Shown: positions 51,856 to 61,444, counted from the stretch's first letter. The stretch is DNA of 64,000 nt from Legionella parisiensis (GCF_001467945.1 NZ_LNYQ01000013.1:1339404-1403403), one strand, 5' to 3'. Translations and numbers: made by a program. The notes: generated by a model from the sequence alone, not told the origin.

Positions 51856-52143
51856 TTACTCTGGATAACAGTAGATCTCGCTACCCCCACCGACACCGCC
51901 ATGGAATATCAGTGCATCGACGCCAGCAATATCTCTTTTCTCTTTTAAACAACGGTAGCCAGGATAAGTATAATAAAAGTCACCAGTAGGTACTGGTCCT
52001 TCAACAGTAGTATAAGTATGAGCACCTGTATCCACAGTAATAGGGACACTTTTCCAAGATTTGGTTTCTGTTACGATCACGCTATCAGCTAAGACTGCCG
52101 TAGAGACTGTCAGGAGTAAAGCCGTGAGTAGTGTTCTTTTCAT
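51856..52143 (-). CDS. Small exported protein
   Basis: About 95 residues from the ATG at 52143, which has AAGGAGG at ideal spacing; an earlier start adds MNKEDSQ with no ribosome binding site. The signal peptide (KRTLLTALLLTVSTAVLA) is cut near residue 19. The mature part has beta-like strands (SVIVTETKSWKSVPITVDTG) and two cysteines (RCLKEK and IYCYPE) that likely form a disulfide. A strong terminator follows. No family is recognised; probably periplasmic. Confidence 0.7.
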   Translation of the reverse strand: MKRTLLTALLLTVSTAVLADSVIVTETKSWKSVPITVDTGAHTYTTVEGPVPTGDFYYTYPGYRCLKEKRDIAGVDALIFHGGVGGGSEIYCYPE

Positions 52144-52310
52144 TTGCGAATCCTCCTTGTTCAATTTTCCATAATGTCTTTATTCTTGTTCCAAGATAAA
52201 GATACTTGATAAATATAGCACAATAAAATTGAAAAAATATTAATCACATTGTTGTGAATTTATAGAAAGAATAAGCATGTATCATTAAAAATTTTTGGGT
52301 ATTTAGTTTT

Positions 52311-52325
52311 CCCCCAAAATGGGGG
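52311..52325 (-). terminator. Small GC hairpin after the histidine-rich protein gene
   Basis: CCCCC / GGGGG with loop AAAAT, 14 bases after the stop at 52339. On the minus strand it is followed by AAAA rather than T, so termination is doubtful. Confidence 0.3.
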
Positions 52326-52338
52326 AGCAGTGGCTTGA

Positions 52339-52806
52339 TTAAAAGTGGCCATGTCGATGATTGCTGCCGTGCTCATGTATATGACTGCTATGAGCATGTA
52401 CTGTTTCGTAGGAGGTTGGATGTCCATGATAGTGATCATTATTTACGTATACTGTGCTGCCATTATCATAATGTTCGTGATAATAGGGAGCAGGGGTATA
52501 AACGGGAGAGTAAAAGCCATAGGTGCTAGGGCTGGCTGTAGTCCTTACAGTAGTATTTGTATTATTATTGCAAGCAAATAAAAAAGGTAATACAAAAACA
52601 AGTCCGATAGCAAAGAGTCCAATTGGAAGCATCGGTGTAAAAATAAGAGCCGATGCAAGCAGAGCTTTTGTTGCTACTGCAGCTGCAGATTTTAGCGTTA
52701 CAGCAGCAATGACTCCTGCCGTGACTACCGCAGCAGCAGTAAGTGCTGCCATACATCTGAGTAAAAAAGTATAATTGGTATCATCTTCCTGCTTTTTCTT
52801 GGCCAT
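52339..52806 (-). CDS. Membrane protein with histidine-rich C-terminal tail
   Basis: A 155-residue protein. The N-terminus is charged (MAKKKQEDDTN), then come Ala-rich hydrophobic helices (CMAALTAAAVVTAGVIAAVTLKSAAAVATKALLASALIF and PIGLFAIGLVFVLPFLFAC cut here by length), and a C-terminal tail of about 70 residues rich in His, Tyr, Asn and Ser (YYHEHYDNG, NDHYHGHP, HSSHIHEHGSNHRHGHF). The tail is suited to bind divalent metals such as Zn, Cu or Ni. AGGAGGTGACG precedes the ATG, an excellent start. It is probably an inner-membrane metal-handling or metal-buffering protein; no family is recognised. Confidence 0.65.
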   Translation of the reverse strand: MAKKKQEDDTNYTFLLRCMAALTAAAVVTAGVIAAVTLKSAAAVATKALLASALIFTPMLPIGLFAIGLVFVLPFLFACNNNTNTTVRTTASPSTYGFYSPVYTPAPYYHEHYDNGSTVYVNNDHYHGHPTSYETVHAHSSHIHEHGSNHRHGHF

Positions 52807-53154
52807 ACGTCACCTCCTGTGTGTTGTGCCAGATTAATAAATTTTTATTGAAATGTATTTATCAATAATCGAAATTGAATTTCGACTGCTTTAAGATTCT
52901 ACTATAAGGAAGAAAAATGTCATCTTTATTTTTTACTTGTTGAAAAATTTATGCTTTTGGGGAAGGTGATTGTTTGAAAATATAGCAAAAGACAATTGAT
53001 GAAATCATTTTCAATAAATACTTCCCTCACCTTCTATGTCCCGCGTGAAGCCGCGGAACGTAGACAGAATAACGAAAAAGTGGCGCTCCCTTAGTTTAAG
53101 ACCTCTTGATCGAGCTTAGTTCCAAAATAGTGCTGGGCCTGAGTCGACGAGTTG
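52807..53154. other. Spacer with one strong hairpin
   Basis: About 350 bases upstream of the histidine-rich gene and downstream of nrdB. Nothing but the hairpin at 53034-53063 is evident. Confidence 0.5.
53034..53063. repeat. REP-like imperfect palindrome after nrdB
   Basis: Twelve-base arms, CTATGTCCCGCG and CGCGGAACGTAG, pair at eleven of twelve positions (one T-G wobble) around TGAAGC. GC-rich in an AT-rich background. It may be a dispersed intergenic element or a terminator of nrdAB. Confidence 0.5.
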
Positions 53155-54252
53155 TTATTCATCTTCCCAGCTCAGAGTACCACCAGCTTGGTATTCAATG
53201 ACACGAGTTTCAAAGAAGTTTTTCTCTTTTTTCAAGTCCATCATTTCACTCATCCACGGGAATGGGTTCTCAGCACCAGGATACTGCTCAGACAAGCCGA
53301 TTTGGTTTAAACGACGGTTAGCTATGAAGTGCAGGTATTCTTCAAACATTTCTGCGTTCATTCCCAAAATACCTTGAGGCATAGTATCTTTAGCATATTG
53401 ATACTCCATTTCTACACCTTGGCGGATGAGTTGAATGATTTCTTCTTTAAATTCAGGCGTCCACAAATGCGGATTTTCAATTTTAATTTGGTTGATTACA
53501 TCAATTCCAAAGTTCATATGCATGGATTCATCACGTAAAATGTATTGGAATTGCTCAGAAGTTCCTACCATTTTATTGCGACGTCCCATTGAGAGAATTT
53601 GCGTAAATCCAACATAGAAAAAGATTCCTTCGAAGATAACATAGAAGGCAATTAAATCGCGCAATAAGCGCTGATCATTTTCTATAGTACCTGTATGGAA
53701 TGTTTCATCGCCTAAGCTTTGAGTAAAAGGTAATGCCCAGGCAGCTTTAGTTGCTACTGAAGGGATCTCACGATACATATTAAATACTTCTGCTTCATCA
53801 AGTCCCAAGCTTTCAATGACGTATTGATAAGCATGAGTATGTAGTGCTTCTTCAAACGCCTGACGTAACAAGTATTGTCTGCATTCAGGATTCGTAATAT
53901 GTCGATAAACAGCAAGCACTAGATTATTGGCAACCAATGAATCCGCTGTTGAGAAAAATCCTAAATTACGTTTGATAATCAAACGTTCGGCTTCTGTAAG
54001 TCCCTTAGGATCTTTCCAGAGTGCTACGTCAGCACTCATATTGATTTCATTGGGCATCCAATGGTTTGCACAAGCAGTTAAATATTTGTCCCAAGCCCAC
54101 TTATATTTAAAAGGGACTAGTTGGTTTAAGTCGGCACGGCAGTTAATGATGCGTTTATCATCAACGTGAATGCGTGCAGCCCCCATTTCAAGGGGCTCAT
54201 ATCCTGTTGCACCAGGATGAATTATATCGTGTTGTTGTATTATTTCTGACAT
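53155..54252 (-). CDS. nrdB: Class Ia ribonucleotide reductase beta subunit NrdB
   Basis: A 365-residue R2 protein. The di-iron ligands and radical site lie in [19 protein letters not shown] (Glu, His and the radical Tyr) and in [15 protein letters not shown]; a hydrophobic helix [14 protein letters not shown] and a C-terminal SWEDE tail that docks on NrdA complete the family features. The subunit makes the tyrosyl radical that starts ribonucleotide reduction. AGGAG lies before the ATG, 15 bases after the nrdA stop, so both subunits come from one NrdR-controlled transcript. Confidence 0.96.
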   Translation of the reverse strand: MSEIIQQHDIIHPGATGYEPLEMGAARIHVDDKRIINCRADLNQLVPFKYKWAWDKYLTACANHWMPNEINMSADVALWKDPKGLTEAERLIIKRNLGFFSTADSLVANNLVLAVYRHITNPECRQYLLRQAFEEALHTHAYQYVIESLGLDEAEVFNMYREIPSVATKAAWALPFTQSLGDETFHTGTIENDQRLLRDLIAFYVIFEGIFFYVGFTQILSMGRRNKMVGTSEQFQYILRDESMHMNFGIDVINQIKIENPHLWTPEFKEEIIQLIRQGVEMEYQYAKDTMPQGILGMNAEMFEEYLHFIANRRLNQIGLSEQYPGAENPFPWMSEMMDLKKEKNFFETRVIEYQAGGTLSWEDE

Positions 54253-54266
54253 TTAAATTCTCCTGA

Positions 54267-57092
54267 TTATTGACATGCTTCGCAGTCTGGATCGAGTATG
54301 GAACATACCTTAGGTTCTTCAGCTACTATTTTAACCGCATTGAGTGCTCCATCAGTCACAGTAGATTTTTCAGCATTGGATGCGCCTAAACTGCGTAAGT
54401 AATAAGTGGTTTTTAATCCACGTGTCCATGCATGCATGTAGAGTTGGTCCAATTTTTTACCAGATGGCTGAGCCATATATATGTTAAGTGATTGAGCTTG
54501 ATCGATCCATTTTTGACGACGAGAAGCTGCATCTACTAACCAAATTGGGTCAATTTCAAAAGAAGTTGCATAACGTTTTTTCAACTCAGCAGGAATGCGA
54601 CTGATTGGTTGGACGCTACCATTAAAGTATTTCAAATCATTGACCATTACTTCATCCCAAAGATTCAATGTTTTCAAATCAGCAACCAAATAGGGATTAA
54701 TCACAGTAAATTCGCCTGATAAATTCGATTTGACATACAAATTTTGGTATGTAGGTTCAATCGATTGCGCTACACCACAAATATTAGAAATAGTCGCGGT
54801 AGGTGCTATTGCCATCACATTGGAGTTACGCATTCCTTGTGTACGAACTTTGATACGTAAGCTTTCCCAATCCAAGCGTTGTGAGCGATCTTGTTCTAGG
54901 TACTTATCACGTGTTTGCTGTAACAGATTAATTGAGTCAATTGGTAGTATTCCCTTACTCCATAAAGAGCCTTCATAGCTGGAATAACTGCCTCGCTCTT
55001 TAGCCAAGTCACAAGATGCTTCAATTGCATAATAGCTGATTAACTCCATGGATGAGTCAGCAAATTCAACTGCTTCTTGAGAAGCATAATCAATTTTTAA
55101 CTCATATAATGCATCCTGGAAGCCCATGAGACCTAAACCAATCGGTCTGTGTTTCAAGTTGGAGTTACGCGCTTGAGGTACGGAATAATAGTTAATATCA
55201 ATTACGTTATCCAACATACGAATAGCAGTTCTAATGGTGCGTTTTAATTTTTCAGTATCTAGTTTGCCTTTTTTGATGTGTGCAGGAAGATTAACACTAC
55301 CCAGATTACATACGGCAATTTCTTCTTCTGAAGTGTTAAGTGTAATTTCAGTGCACAAGTTAGAGCTATGAACTACGCCCGCATGTTGTTGTGGTGAACG
55401 CAAATTACATGGGTCCTTAAAGGTCATCCATGGATGGCCGGTTTCAAAAAGCATAGATAACATTTTACGCCACAGTTTGACTGCAGAGAGTGTTTTTGTG
55501 TTTTTGATGAGGCCTTGTCGTGCTTTTTCTTCGTACTCTCGATAGAGCGTTTCAAACGCTTTGCCATATTGATCATGTAAATCAGGTACTTCATCAGGTG
55601 AGAATAAAGTCCAATCACCATTTTCACGCACACGAACCATAAATAAATCGGGTATCCATAATGCGGTATTCATATCATGTGTACGGCGTCGATCATCACC
55701 GGTATTTTTTCTTAACTCGAGAAACTCTTCGATATCTTTATGCCAGCATTCCAAGTAAGCACAAACAGCCCCTTTACGTTTACCTCCCTGGTTTACCGCA
55801 ACTGCAGTAGCATCAGCAACATTTAAGAAGGGGACTACACCTTGTGACTTTCCATTGGTACCTTTGATATGTGATCCCATAGCGCGTACTGGAGTCCAGT
55901 CGTTACCTAAACCTCCAGCATATTTTGAGAGGAGGGCGTTATCTTTAATTGCACTGTAAATGCCATCCAAATGATCTGGGACAGTGGTTAAATAGCAGCT
56001 GGACAACTGAGGTCTAACGGTACCTGAATTAAACAGAGTAGGGGTTGATGACATGTAATCAAATGAAGACAGCAATTGATAAAACTCAATGGCCTTTTCA
56101 TCTTTATCTTTTTCACGTAAGGCAAGACCCATTGCAACGCGCATGAAAAACGCCTGTGGTAGTTCATACCGTGCACCATGATCATGAATGAAGTAACGAT
56201 CATATAAGGTTTGTAAGCTTAAATAGCTAAACTTCATATCACGCTCAGGTAACAGTGCTTCACCAAGTTTTTCCAAATCAAAATCGGCCATTTTGGCATC
56301 TAATATCCCCTGTTTGATGCCATGAGCGACATATACTTTGAAGTAGGCAGGATACAGCTGGCTCATTTCATCAAAGGTTGCGTCTGCTTGAATTTCTAAT
56401 TTATTCAATGCTTCCATACGTAAACTGTCTAACAATAAACGCGCACTGACATAGGTATAATTCGGTTCTTTTTCAACCAATGTACGTGCTGCCATAATTA
56501 ATGCTTTATGTACGTCTCCAAATTTCGCTTGATTGTAAAGATTACGCATCGCATCTTTAATAACAGGTTCTGCTTGAACATGTTCCAAATTACGGCATGC
56601 TTCATTAACAATCGTGTTCATGCGGTCGGTGTCTAATGGTTTTAATTCACCGTCAGGCATTGTAATTAACAATATTTTATTATCACTGGCCTGTTGTTTT
56701 AGTTCATTTTCACGTGCTTTACGATGTTCTTCTCGATACAATACATAGGCACGAGCAACTTTGTAGTGACCACTGCGCATGAGCGCTAACTCTACTTGAT
56801 CCTGAATGTCTTCAATATGAACAGCACCACCACTAGGTAAACGGCGTTTGAACACGTGAGTTATTTGACGGGTAATTTCTTCAATCTGTTGATGAATACG
56901 ATCCGAGGTGGAAGCTGTACCGCCTTCATCTGCAATGAATGCTTTAGTAATTGCGACTTTAATTTTCGTATCATCATAATTTACTACTTTACCATTGCGC
57001 TTAATGGTTTTTAATAAACCAGGGGCATTAGCGGTCAATTCCAGTTGACTGGTTTGCGGTACATCATTTACCGGATCAAGAATTGCGGACAT
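54267..57092 (-). CDS. nrdA: Class Ia ribonucleotide reductase alpha subunit NrdA
   Basis: About 941 residues from the ATG at 57092, preceded by GGAGG; an ATG at 57107 is in frame but unlikely. An N-terminal ATP-cone (residues about 25-120) allows allosteric overall control. Catalytic cysteine segments are QLSSCYLTTV and EEEIAVCNLGSVNLP; the radical path Tyr pair lies further on, and the tail ends CEAC, which relays thiols from thioredoxin or glutaredoxin. The enzyme turns nucleoside diphosphates into deoxynucleotides. NrdR sites lie upstream. Confidence 0.96.
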   Translation of the reverse strand: MSAILDPVNDVPQTSQLELTANAPGLLKTIKRNGKVVNYDDTKIKVAITKAFIADEGGTASTSDRIHQQIEEITRQITHVFKRRLPSGGAVHIEDIQDQVELALMRSGHYKVARAYVLYREEHRKARENELKQQASDNKILLITMPDGELKPLDTDRMNTIVNEACRNLEHVQAEPVIKDAMRNLYNQAKFGDVHKALIMAARTLVEKEPNYTYVSARLLLDSLRMEALNKLEIQADATFDEMSQLYPAYFKVYVAHGIKQGILDAKMADFDLEKLGEALLPERDMKFSYLSLQTLYDRYFIHDHGARYELPQAFFMRVAMGLALREKDKDEKAIEFYQLLSSFDYMSSTPTLFNSGTVRPQLSSCYLTTVPDHLDGIYSAIKDNALLSKYAGGLGNDWTPVRAMGSHIKGTNGKSQGVVPFLNVADATAVAVNQGGKRKGAVCAYLECWHKDIEEFLELRKNTGDDRRRTHDMNTALWIPDLFMVRVRENGDWTLFSPDEVPDLHDQYGKAFETLYREYEEKARQGLIKNTKTLSAVKLWRKMLSMLFETGHPWMTFKDPCNLRSPQQHAGVVHSSNLCTEITLNTSEEEIAVCNLGSVNLPAHIKKGKLDTEKLKRTIRTAIRMLDNVIDINYYSVPQARNSNLKHRPIGLGLMGFQDALYELKIDYASQEAVEFADSSMELISYYAIEASCDLAKERGSYSSYEGSLWSKGILPIDSINLLQQTRDKYLEQDRSQRLDWESLRIKVRTQGMRNSNVMAIAPTATISNICGVAQSIEPTYQNLYVKSNLSGEFTVINPYLVADLKTLNLWDEVMVNDLKYFNGSVQPISRIPAELKKRYATSFEIDPIWLVDAASRRQKWIDQAQSLNIYMAQPSGKKLDQLYMHAWTRGLKTTYYLRSLGASNAEKSTVTDGALNAVKIVAEEPKVCSILDPDCEACQ

Positions 57093-57166
57093 TTTTCCTC
57101 CACGCATTTATTATTATTTTTAATATTAACAGCCAGTTAAATTATTTGACTGTCAATTGAATTATA

Positions 57167-57214
57167 GCACAATATATTGGGCTTTGTCTGAGCCAAAACA
57201 ACAAGATAATGTGT
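57167..57214 (-). promoter_or_regulatory. Tandem NrdR boxes upstream of nrdAB
   Basis: GCACAATATATTGGGC (57167-57182) matches the NrdR consensus ACACWATATATWGTGT at 13 of 16 positions. CAACAAGATAATGTGT (57199-57214) matches at 12. Their starts are 32 bases apart, the spacing of known tandem NrdR boxes. Confidence 0.75.
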
Positions 57215-57372
57215 TTTGACGAAATGATCAAGAGAATAATATGGGAGTAATTTGTGGATAACTTGTGGGTTTATTCCCAATTGTTTTTAGGGAAAGGCTA
57301 TAATCTTGGAGCCTGGCACAAAAATAAGCTCACATTATTTTGGTTACTCAAAAAGAAGCAGCTTTAAATTAA

Positions 57373-58161
57373 TTAAATTGGAGTTTCTCTTTTTTTCACA
57401 ATAACAGCATCACTGACATTAGAGAATCCATGAACATTAAGTAGAAACGAACCAATATGCGCATACAGTTGACTCGAACTGCCTCCGTCCAGATTGAGTG
57501 CATCAACACAAGATAGGGGAGGAGATCTGAGTAACTGGGCAAGCTTGTTGGTAGTCATTGCTGCATTAGTTGAAACGAGAATAATAATTTTTCCATCCGC
57601 AGTGATTCCCAGGGCAGAACGGTCGGCAATACCAGGTTTAAGAGATGGAATTTTCCGTTTGATTAAAAGCCGGGGCCCACTTTGAATTGCGAAATCAATA
57701 TCACTATCGTGATTAAAATGTTTTAAGCTGGAAATATATGCTTGATTATTTTTTATATAAAAAACCCCCCACCAGCTAATTCGTTTTAAAGGATTAATCA
57801 ATTTTTTATTATTAATCCTAAGCCCAAGCGGGTTAAATTCATGATCAAAAAAGCCACCATTAATGCTTAAAAGTGCTTTACTGTGCTCAGCAAATTGATC
57901 CGCGGAAGCATTTTTTAGCGATAATTTTTTTGCATTGACCAGGGCGAGTTTATTTTTGTTGAGGTCAATGCGAAATGCATAAATATGTGCCCAGGGCGAA
58001 AGTATCCCTCCAGCAAGATCTTGATACTCAATGCCAGGACTCAGTGTTCGCCAATAGCCCTCAGCATATGAATGAACAGGGAGGAATATAAGGCAAAGCG
58101 CAAATAATAAACCGTACAAATATGATTTGTTTGCAGGATAATCATTGGTTTGCGAAGACAT
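57373..58161 (-). CDS. Exported phosphodiester glycosidase-like protein (NAGPA domain)
   Basis: A 262-residue protein with a signal peptide (LYGLLFALCLIFLPVHSYA). The NAGPA domain is recognisable: ALLSINGGFFDHEFNPLGLRI, WWGVFYIKNN, QSGPRLLIKRK, and NLDGGSSSQLY near the C-terminus, where the conserved Asp and Gly residues of the active site lie. Human and bacterial relatives remove N-acetylglucosamine or related groups from phosphodiesters in exopolysaccharide or lysosomal enzyme processing. Here the protein is periplasmic or secreted. Substrate is unknown. It diverges from pmbA. Confidence 0.8.
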   Translation of the reverse strand: MSSQTNDYPANKSYLYGLLFALCLIFLPVHSYAEGYWRTLSPGIEYQDLAGGILSPWAHIYAFRIDLNKNKLALVNAKKLSLKNASADQFAEHSKALLSINGGFFDHEFNPLGLRINNKKLINPLKRISWWGVFYIKNNQAYISSLKHFNHDSDIDFAIQSGPRLLIKRKIPSLKPGIADRSALGITADGKIIILVSTNAAMTTNKLAQLLRSPPLSCVDALNLDGGSSSQLYAHIGSFLLNVHGFSNVSDAVIVKKRETPI

Positions 58162-58206
58162 GTTATTGTATCCTTATGTACATCATTCAATACCACGGAA
58201 TCTCAT

Positions 58207-59565
58207 ATGCAAATTAAAACGCAACATAACAATACTGAAGTGCAGAAGTCAATAACAGATTTAACTCGTCTTATGGATGAGGTGCTGGAACTTGCAAAAA
58301 AGGAAGGTGCAACCGATGCCATGGTGGCAGTGAATAACGATAAGGGGTTTTCGGTTGATGTACGCATGGGCGAGGTGGAAACAGTTGCATTTAGTGAAGA
58401 TAAAGGTGTTGGTTTGACTGTTTATATCGGTCAACGTAAAGGTGGCGCAAGCAGTACTGATACCTCACCTGCTGCTTTGGAAACTATGGTTAAAGCTGCC
58501 TGTGATATAGCTAGAGTAAGCGCAGAAGATCCATACTTCGGCTTGGCTGATAAAGAGTTAATGTCTACGAATCATCCCAATCTTGATTTATTTCATTCAT
58601 GGGAGATAAGTCCTCAACAAGCGATAGAGATTGCTTTGAAATGTGAGAATTATGCATTATCTCTGGATAAACGAATCACTAATTCAGATGGAGTAAATGT
58701 ATCTACATATGAATCGCATCATGGATTTGCTAATACACATGGCGGTTCCGGATTTATTCACAGCACACGTCATGGCTTAAGTTGTTCTTTAATTGCGAAG
58801 GATGGTGAGGAAATGCAACGAGATTACGATTATACAACAGTTCGTAATCCACAGGATTTGGTAGATCTCCATGTAATTGCAAAAAACGCTGTTGATCGCG
58901 CTATAAGTCGTTTAAGTGCACAACAAATTGCTACACAGGAAATACCGGTTATTTTTTCATCACGAATTTCTAGTGGCTTATTTTCAACATTTATTAGCGC
59001 AATTAGCGGTTCAAATCTTTATAGAAAAAATACTTTTTTATTGGACTCTATAGGTCAACAAATTTTTCCCGAGTTTATTCGAATTTATGAACAGCCTCAT
59101 TTGTTAGGTGCCTTGGGAAGTTCTCCGTTTGATAGTGAAGGGGTTCCAACTCGTCCAAATCTTATTGTTGATAAAGGTTATGTGAAGCAATATGTACTGG
59201 GCAGTTATTCTGCACGAAGAATGGGATTAAAAACCACTGCTAATGCTGATGGAGTTCATAATTTAACGATTGATTCTACAGCAGGTGATCTTAATGATTT
59301 ATTAAAAACTATGAGAAAGGGATTATTAGTTACAGAATTAATGGGTCAAGGAGTAAATATTGTAACTGGTGATTATTCACGAGGTGCAAGTGGTTATTGG
59401 GTTGAAGATGGGCAGATCCAATATCCTGTTGATGAAATTACAATTGCGGGAAATTTAAAAGATATGTTTAAAAATATTCTTGCAGTGGGTAATGATATTA
59501 ATCCAAATATTGCGACGCGCTGCGGCTCAGTATTAATCGGAAAAATGATGGTTGCAGGGAAATAA
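58207..59565 (+). CDS. pmbA: PmbA/TldE metalloprotease subunit
   Basis: About 452 residues from the ATG at 58207; an earlier ATG at 58150 has no ribosome binding site. The TldD/PmbA family is clear from GATDAMVAVNNDKGFSVDVRMGEVETVAFSEDKGVGL cut by length, the YTTVRNPQDLVDL region, ALGSSPFDSEGVPTRPN and the C-terminal GDYSRGASGYWVEDGQIQYPVDEITIAGNL. It acts as a dimer with TldD, whose own metal site (HExxxH) lies in that partner; TldE lacks it, as here. In other bacteria the pair matures microcins and degrades CcdA. TldD is not in this window. Confidence 0.9.
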   Translation: MQIKTQHNNTEVQKSITDLTRLMDEVLELAKKEGATDAMVAVNNDKGFSVDVRMGEVETVAFSEDKGVGLTVYIGQRKGGASSTDTSPAALETMVKAACDIARVSAEDPYFGLADKELMSTNHPNLDLFHSWEISPQQAIEIALKCENYALSLDKRITNSDGVNVSTYESHHGFANTHGGSGFIHSTRHGLSCSLIAKDGEEMQRDYDYTTVRNPQDLVDLHVIAKNAVDRAISRLSAQQIATQEIPVIFSSRISSGLFSTFISAISGSNLYRKNTFLLDSIGQQIFPEFIRIYEQPHLLGALGSSPFDSEGVPTRPNLIVDKGYVKQYVLGSYSARRMGLKTTANADGVHNLTIDSTAGDLNDLLKTMRKGLLVTELMGQGVNIVTGDYSRGASGYWVEDGQIQYPVDEITIAGNLKDMFKNILAVGNDINPNIATRCGSVLIGKMMVAGK

Positions 59566-59574
59566 AGAAAAGAG

Positions 59575-59595
59575 GATCCCTGCAGAGCAGGGATC
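59575..59595. terminator. Hairpin after pmbA
   Basis: GATCCCTGC / GCAGGGATC, a perfect 9-bp stem with loop AGA, ten bases after the pmbA stop. The T-tract is poor. It could also serve the converging small membrane protein genes. Confidence 0.65.
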
Positions 59596-59611
59596 AGTTG
59601 TTAGGATCAAA

Positions 59612-59887
59612 TCATATGAGTTTAAACTGCCAAATAACCCAATCTGCAACTAACGCCAAAACGCATACACCCCAATAAGACAAGAGAAAAGTAGGGGGAT
59701 AATTCACTGAGTGTTTATATAAACTCACGTCATCGATTGATAAAATAATACTGAATAAAATTAAAGCGGGTAAGATAATTGAAAAACCGGCAAAGTTCAC
59801 GGGTGTGAAACTACAGATTATTCCAATCAAAAAATAACGAAAAAACCTCTTGAAGCCAAATTGAATCATTTGCATATTTTTTTTCAT
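59612..59887 (-). CDS. Small membrane protein, paralogue B
   Basis: A 91-residue protein with two or three hydrophobic helices (FFRYFLIGIICSFTPVNF, IILPALILFSIILSI, LLSYWGVCVLALVADWVIW). The N-terminal KRFFRYFLIG echoes KRFLRYLLIG of the neighbouring gene, so the two are duplicates. Its ATG overlaps the stop of the upstream copy by four bases, a sign of coupled translation. Function is unknown; a heteromeric membrane complex is possible. Confidence 0.65.
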   Translation of the reverse strand: MKKNMQMIQFGFKRFFRYFLIGIICSFTPVNFAGFSIILPALILFSIILSIDDVSLYKHSVNYPPTFLLSYWGVCVLALVADWVIWQFKLI

Positions 59888-60186
59888 ATTGCGCCCGTGA
59901 TCGCTGAATAGATTAAACTTAAAAGGAATAAACCAATTGCAATAGTAAAAGTCCAGCTGAGCATATAAGCATACATGGGAGTGAAGGAGGGTAAAAACTT
60001 GCCTGTTCTTTTAGCAATAATCAAATCATGAAGTACAAGCACACAACTCATTTGAATTAAAAAAGGTAAAGTAACAGTCAAGAAAATCGGCAAAAAAGTG
60101 ACGCATCCAGCAAGTGTTCCAATTAAAAGATAGCGTAAGAATCGCTTGATACTGTACTTTATATAATCAATAATTTGAGAAAGCAT
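59884..60186 (-). CDS. Small membrane protein, paralogue A
   Basis: A 100-residue protein with about three hydrophobic helices (LLIGTLAGCVTFLPIFLTVTLPFLIQ, YAYMLSWTFTIAIGLFLLSLIYSAITGAI cut by length). The KRFLRYLLIG segment is shared with the downstream copy at 59612. It is the first gene of a two-gene operon; the promoter probably lies just before 60186. No family is recognised. It diverges from the Sel1-repeat gene. Confidence 0.65.
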   Translation of the reverse strand: MLSQIIDYIKYSIKRFLRYLLIGTLAGCVTFLPIFLTVTLPFLIQMSCVLVLHDLIIAKRTGKFLPSFTPMYAYMLSWTFTIAIGLFLLSLIYSAITGAI

Positions 60187-60310
60187 CGCTTATTACTCGC
60201 TTTTTTTACTGAATATTAATAAGAATATCATATTTTTAATCAAGACTGTGTACTTGCTTTGTTGATTCTTTATTCTACGCTTTAGGTAAGAGGATCGAAT
60301 TGGAGTCGGC

Positions 60311-61444
60311 ATGCGCAGGGTAATTTTAGCAGCATTGCTGGTAGTGAATACTGCTTTTGCAAGTGATGAGATTGTTGGTTTCGCTGCATATCAAAATGGA
60401 GATTATACCACTGCATATCCTTATCTAACGAAATCAGCAAGGGATGGAAATGTTGATGCGATGTATTTACTTGGTCGTATGTTTCAATACGGAGAAGGAG
60501 TAAATAAAAACTATACTGAAGCAATGAGTTGGTATCAAAAATCAGCAGATAAAAATAATGCCTTAGCCCAACTAAGCCTCGGGTTTATGTATGATTTAGG
60601 ACAAGGGGTTCAGCAAAATTTCCCTGAGGCTTTTAAATGGTATATGAAATCAGCCAAACAAGGTAATGCAATTGCAGAAAGAAATATTGGTTTAATGTAT
60701 GCATCAGGAGATGGTGTTAAAGCGAACAAAAAAATTGCATTTGAATGGTTCGAAAAATCTGCAAAAAAAGGATACAGCAAGGCACAAGTAAACGTCGCGT
60801 ATGCCTATATTATGGGAGAAGGAACTAAAATGGATGTCAATAAAGCCTTCTACTGGTATCAGAAAGCAGCAGATCAGGGTGATGTCAGAGCAGAGTATAG
60901 CTTAGGTTTATTGTATACAGGACAACAAGAGGGTATTGCTCAAGATGACAAATTAGCATTTTATTGGTTTTCACAAGCAGCGAATCAAGGTCATGTTAAA
61001 GCACAAGCTTATTTAGCTTATTATTACCTTAAGGGTTATGGAGTCGAAGCAAATCCTCAAAAGGCAGCTTATTGGTATCAGGCTGCAGCGCAAAGCGGAC
61101 TACCTGAGGCACAAGCTGAATTAGGGCAGCTACTGCTTACAGGAAAGGGTATTGCTAAAGATTATGAACAGGCTGTGTATTGGTTTACCAAGTCTTCTTT
61201 ACAAGGAAATCCAGCAGGACAAGCCAAGTTAGGTTACATGTATCTTGCAGGACTTGGTGTAGAGAAAGATTGGATTAAGGCATATGCATTGTTTAAGATT
61301 GCAGCTCAGAATCAAAATGATGAAGCAATCAGAGAGCTTAAAATGTTAAAAAATAAACTTTCTGATGCGGATATTAAAGCAGGTGATGAGTTATCAAAAG
61401 AAATACAGCAAAAAAATGTTTCTCAATCAGCAAACAATGAATAA
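60311..61444 (+). CDS. lpnE: Sel1-repeat protein (probable LpnE homologue)
   Basis: A 377-residue exported protein: signal peptide VILAALLVVNTAFAS (cut after residue 17), then eight tandem Sel1-like repeats of about 36 residues from residue 48 to about 345, each with the A..LG.MY..G.GV..N...A..WY.KSA..G pattern. L. pneumophila LpnE has the same length, signal and repeat number; it promotes host cell entry and vacuole trafficking and binds OCRL. GGAG is five bases before the ATG. EnhC and LidL are longer or differently arranged. The repeat class is certain; the LpnE identity is likely, not proven. Confidence 0.75.
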   Translation: MRRVILAALLVVNTAFASDEIVGFAAYQNGDYTTAYPYLTKSARDGNVDAMYLLGRMFQYGEGVNKNYTEAMSWYQKSADKNNALAQLSLGFMYDLGQGVQQNFPEAFKWYMKSAKQGNAIAERNIGLMYASGDGVKANKKIAFEWFEKSAKKGYSKAQVNVAYAYIMGEGTKMDVNKAFYWYQKAADQGDVRAEYSLGLLYTGQQEGIAQDDKLAFYWFSQAANQGHVKAQAYLAYYYLKGYGVEANPQKAAYWYQAAAQSGLPEAQAELGQLLLTGKGIAKDYEQAVYWFTKSSLQGNPAGQAKLGYMYLAGLGVEKDWIKAYALFKIAAQNQNDEAIRELKMLKNKLSDADIKAGDELSKEIQQKNVSQSANNE

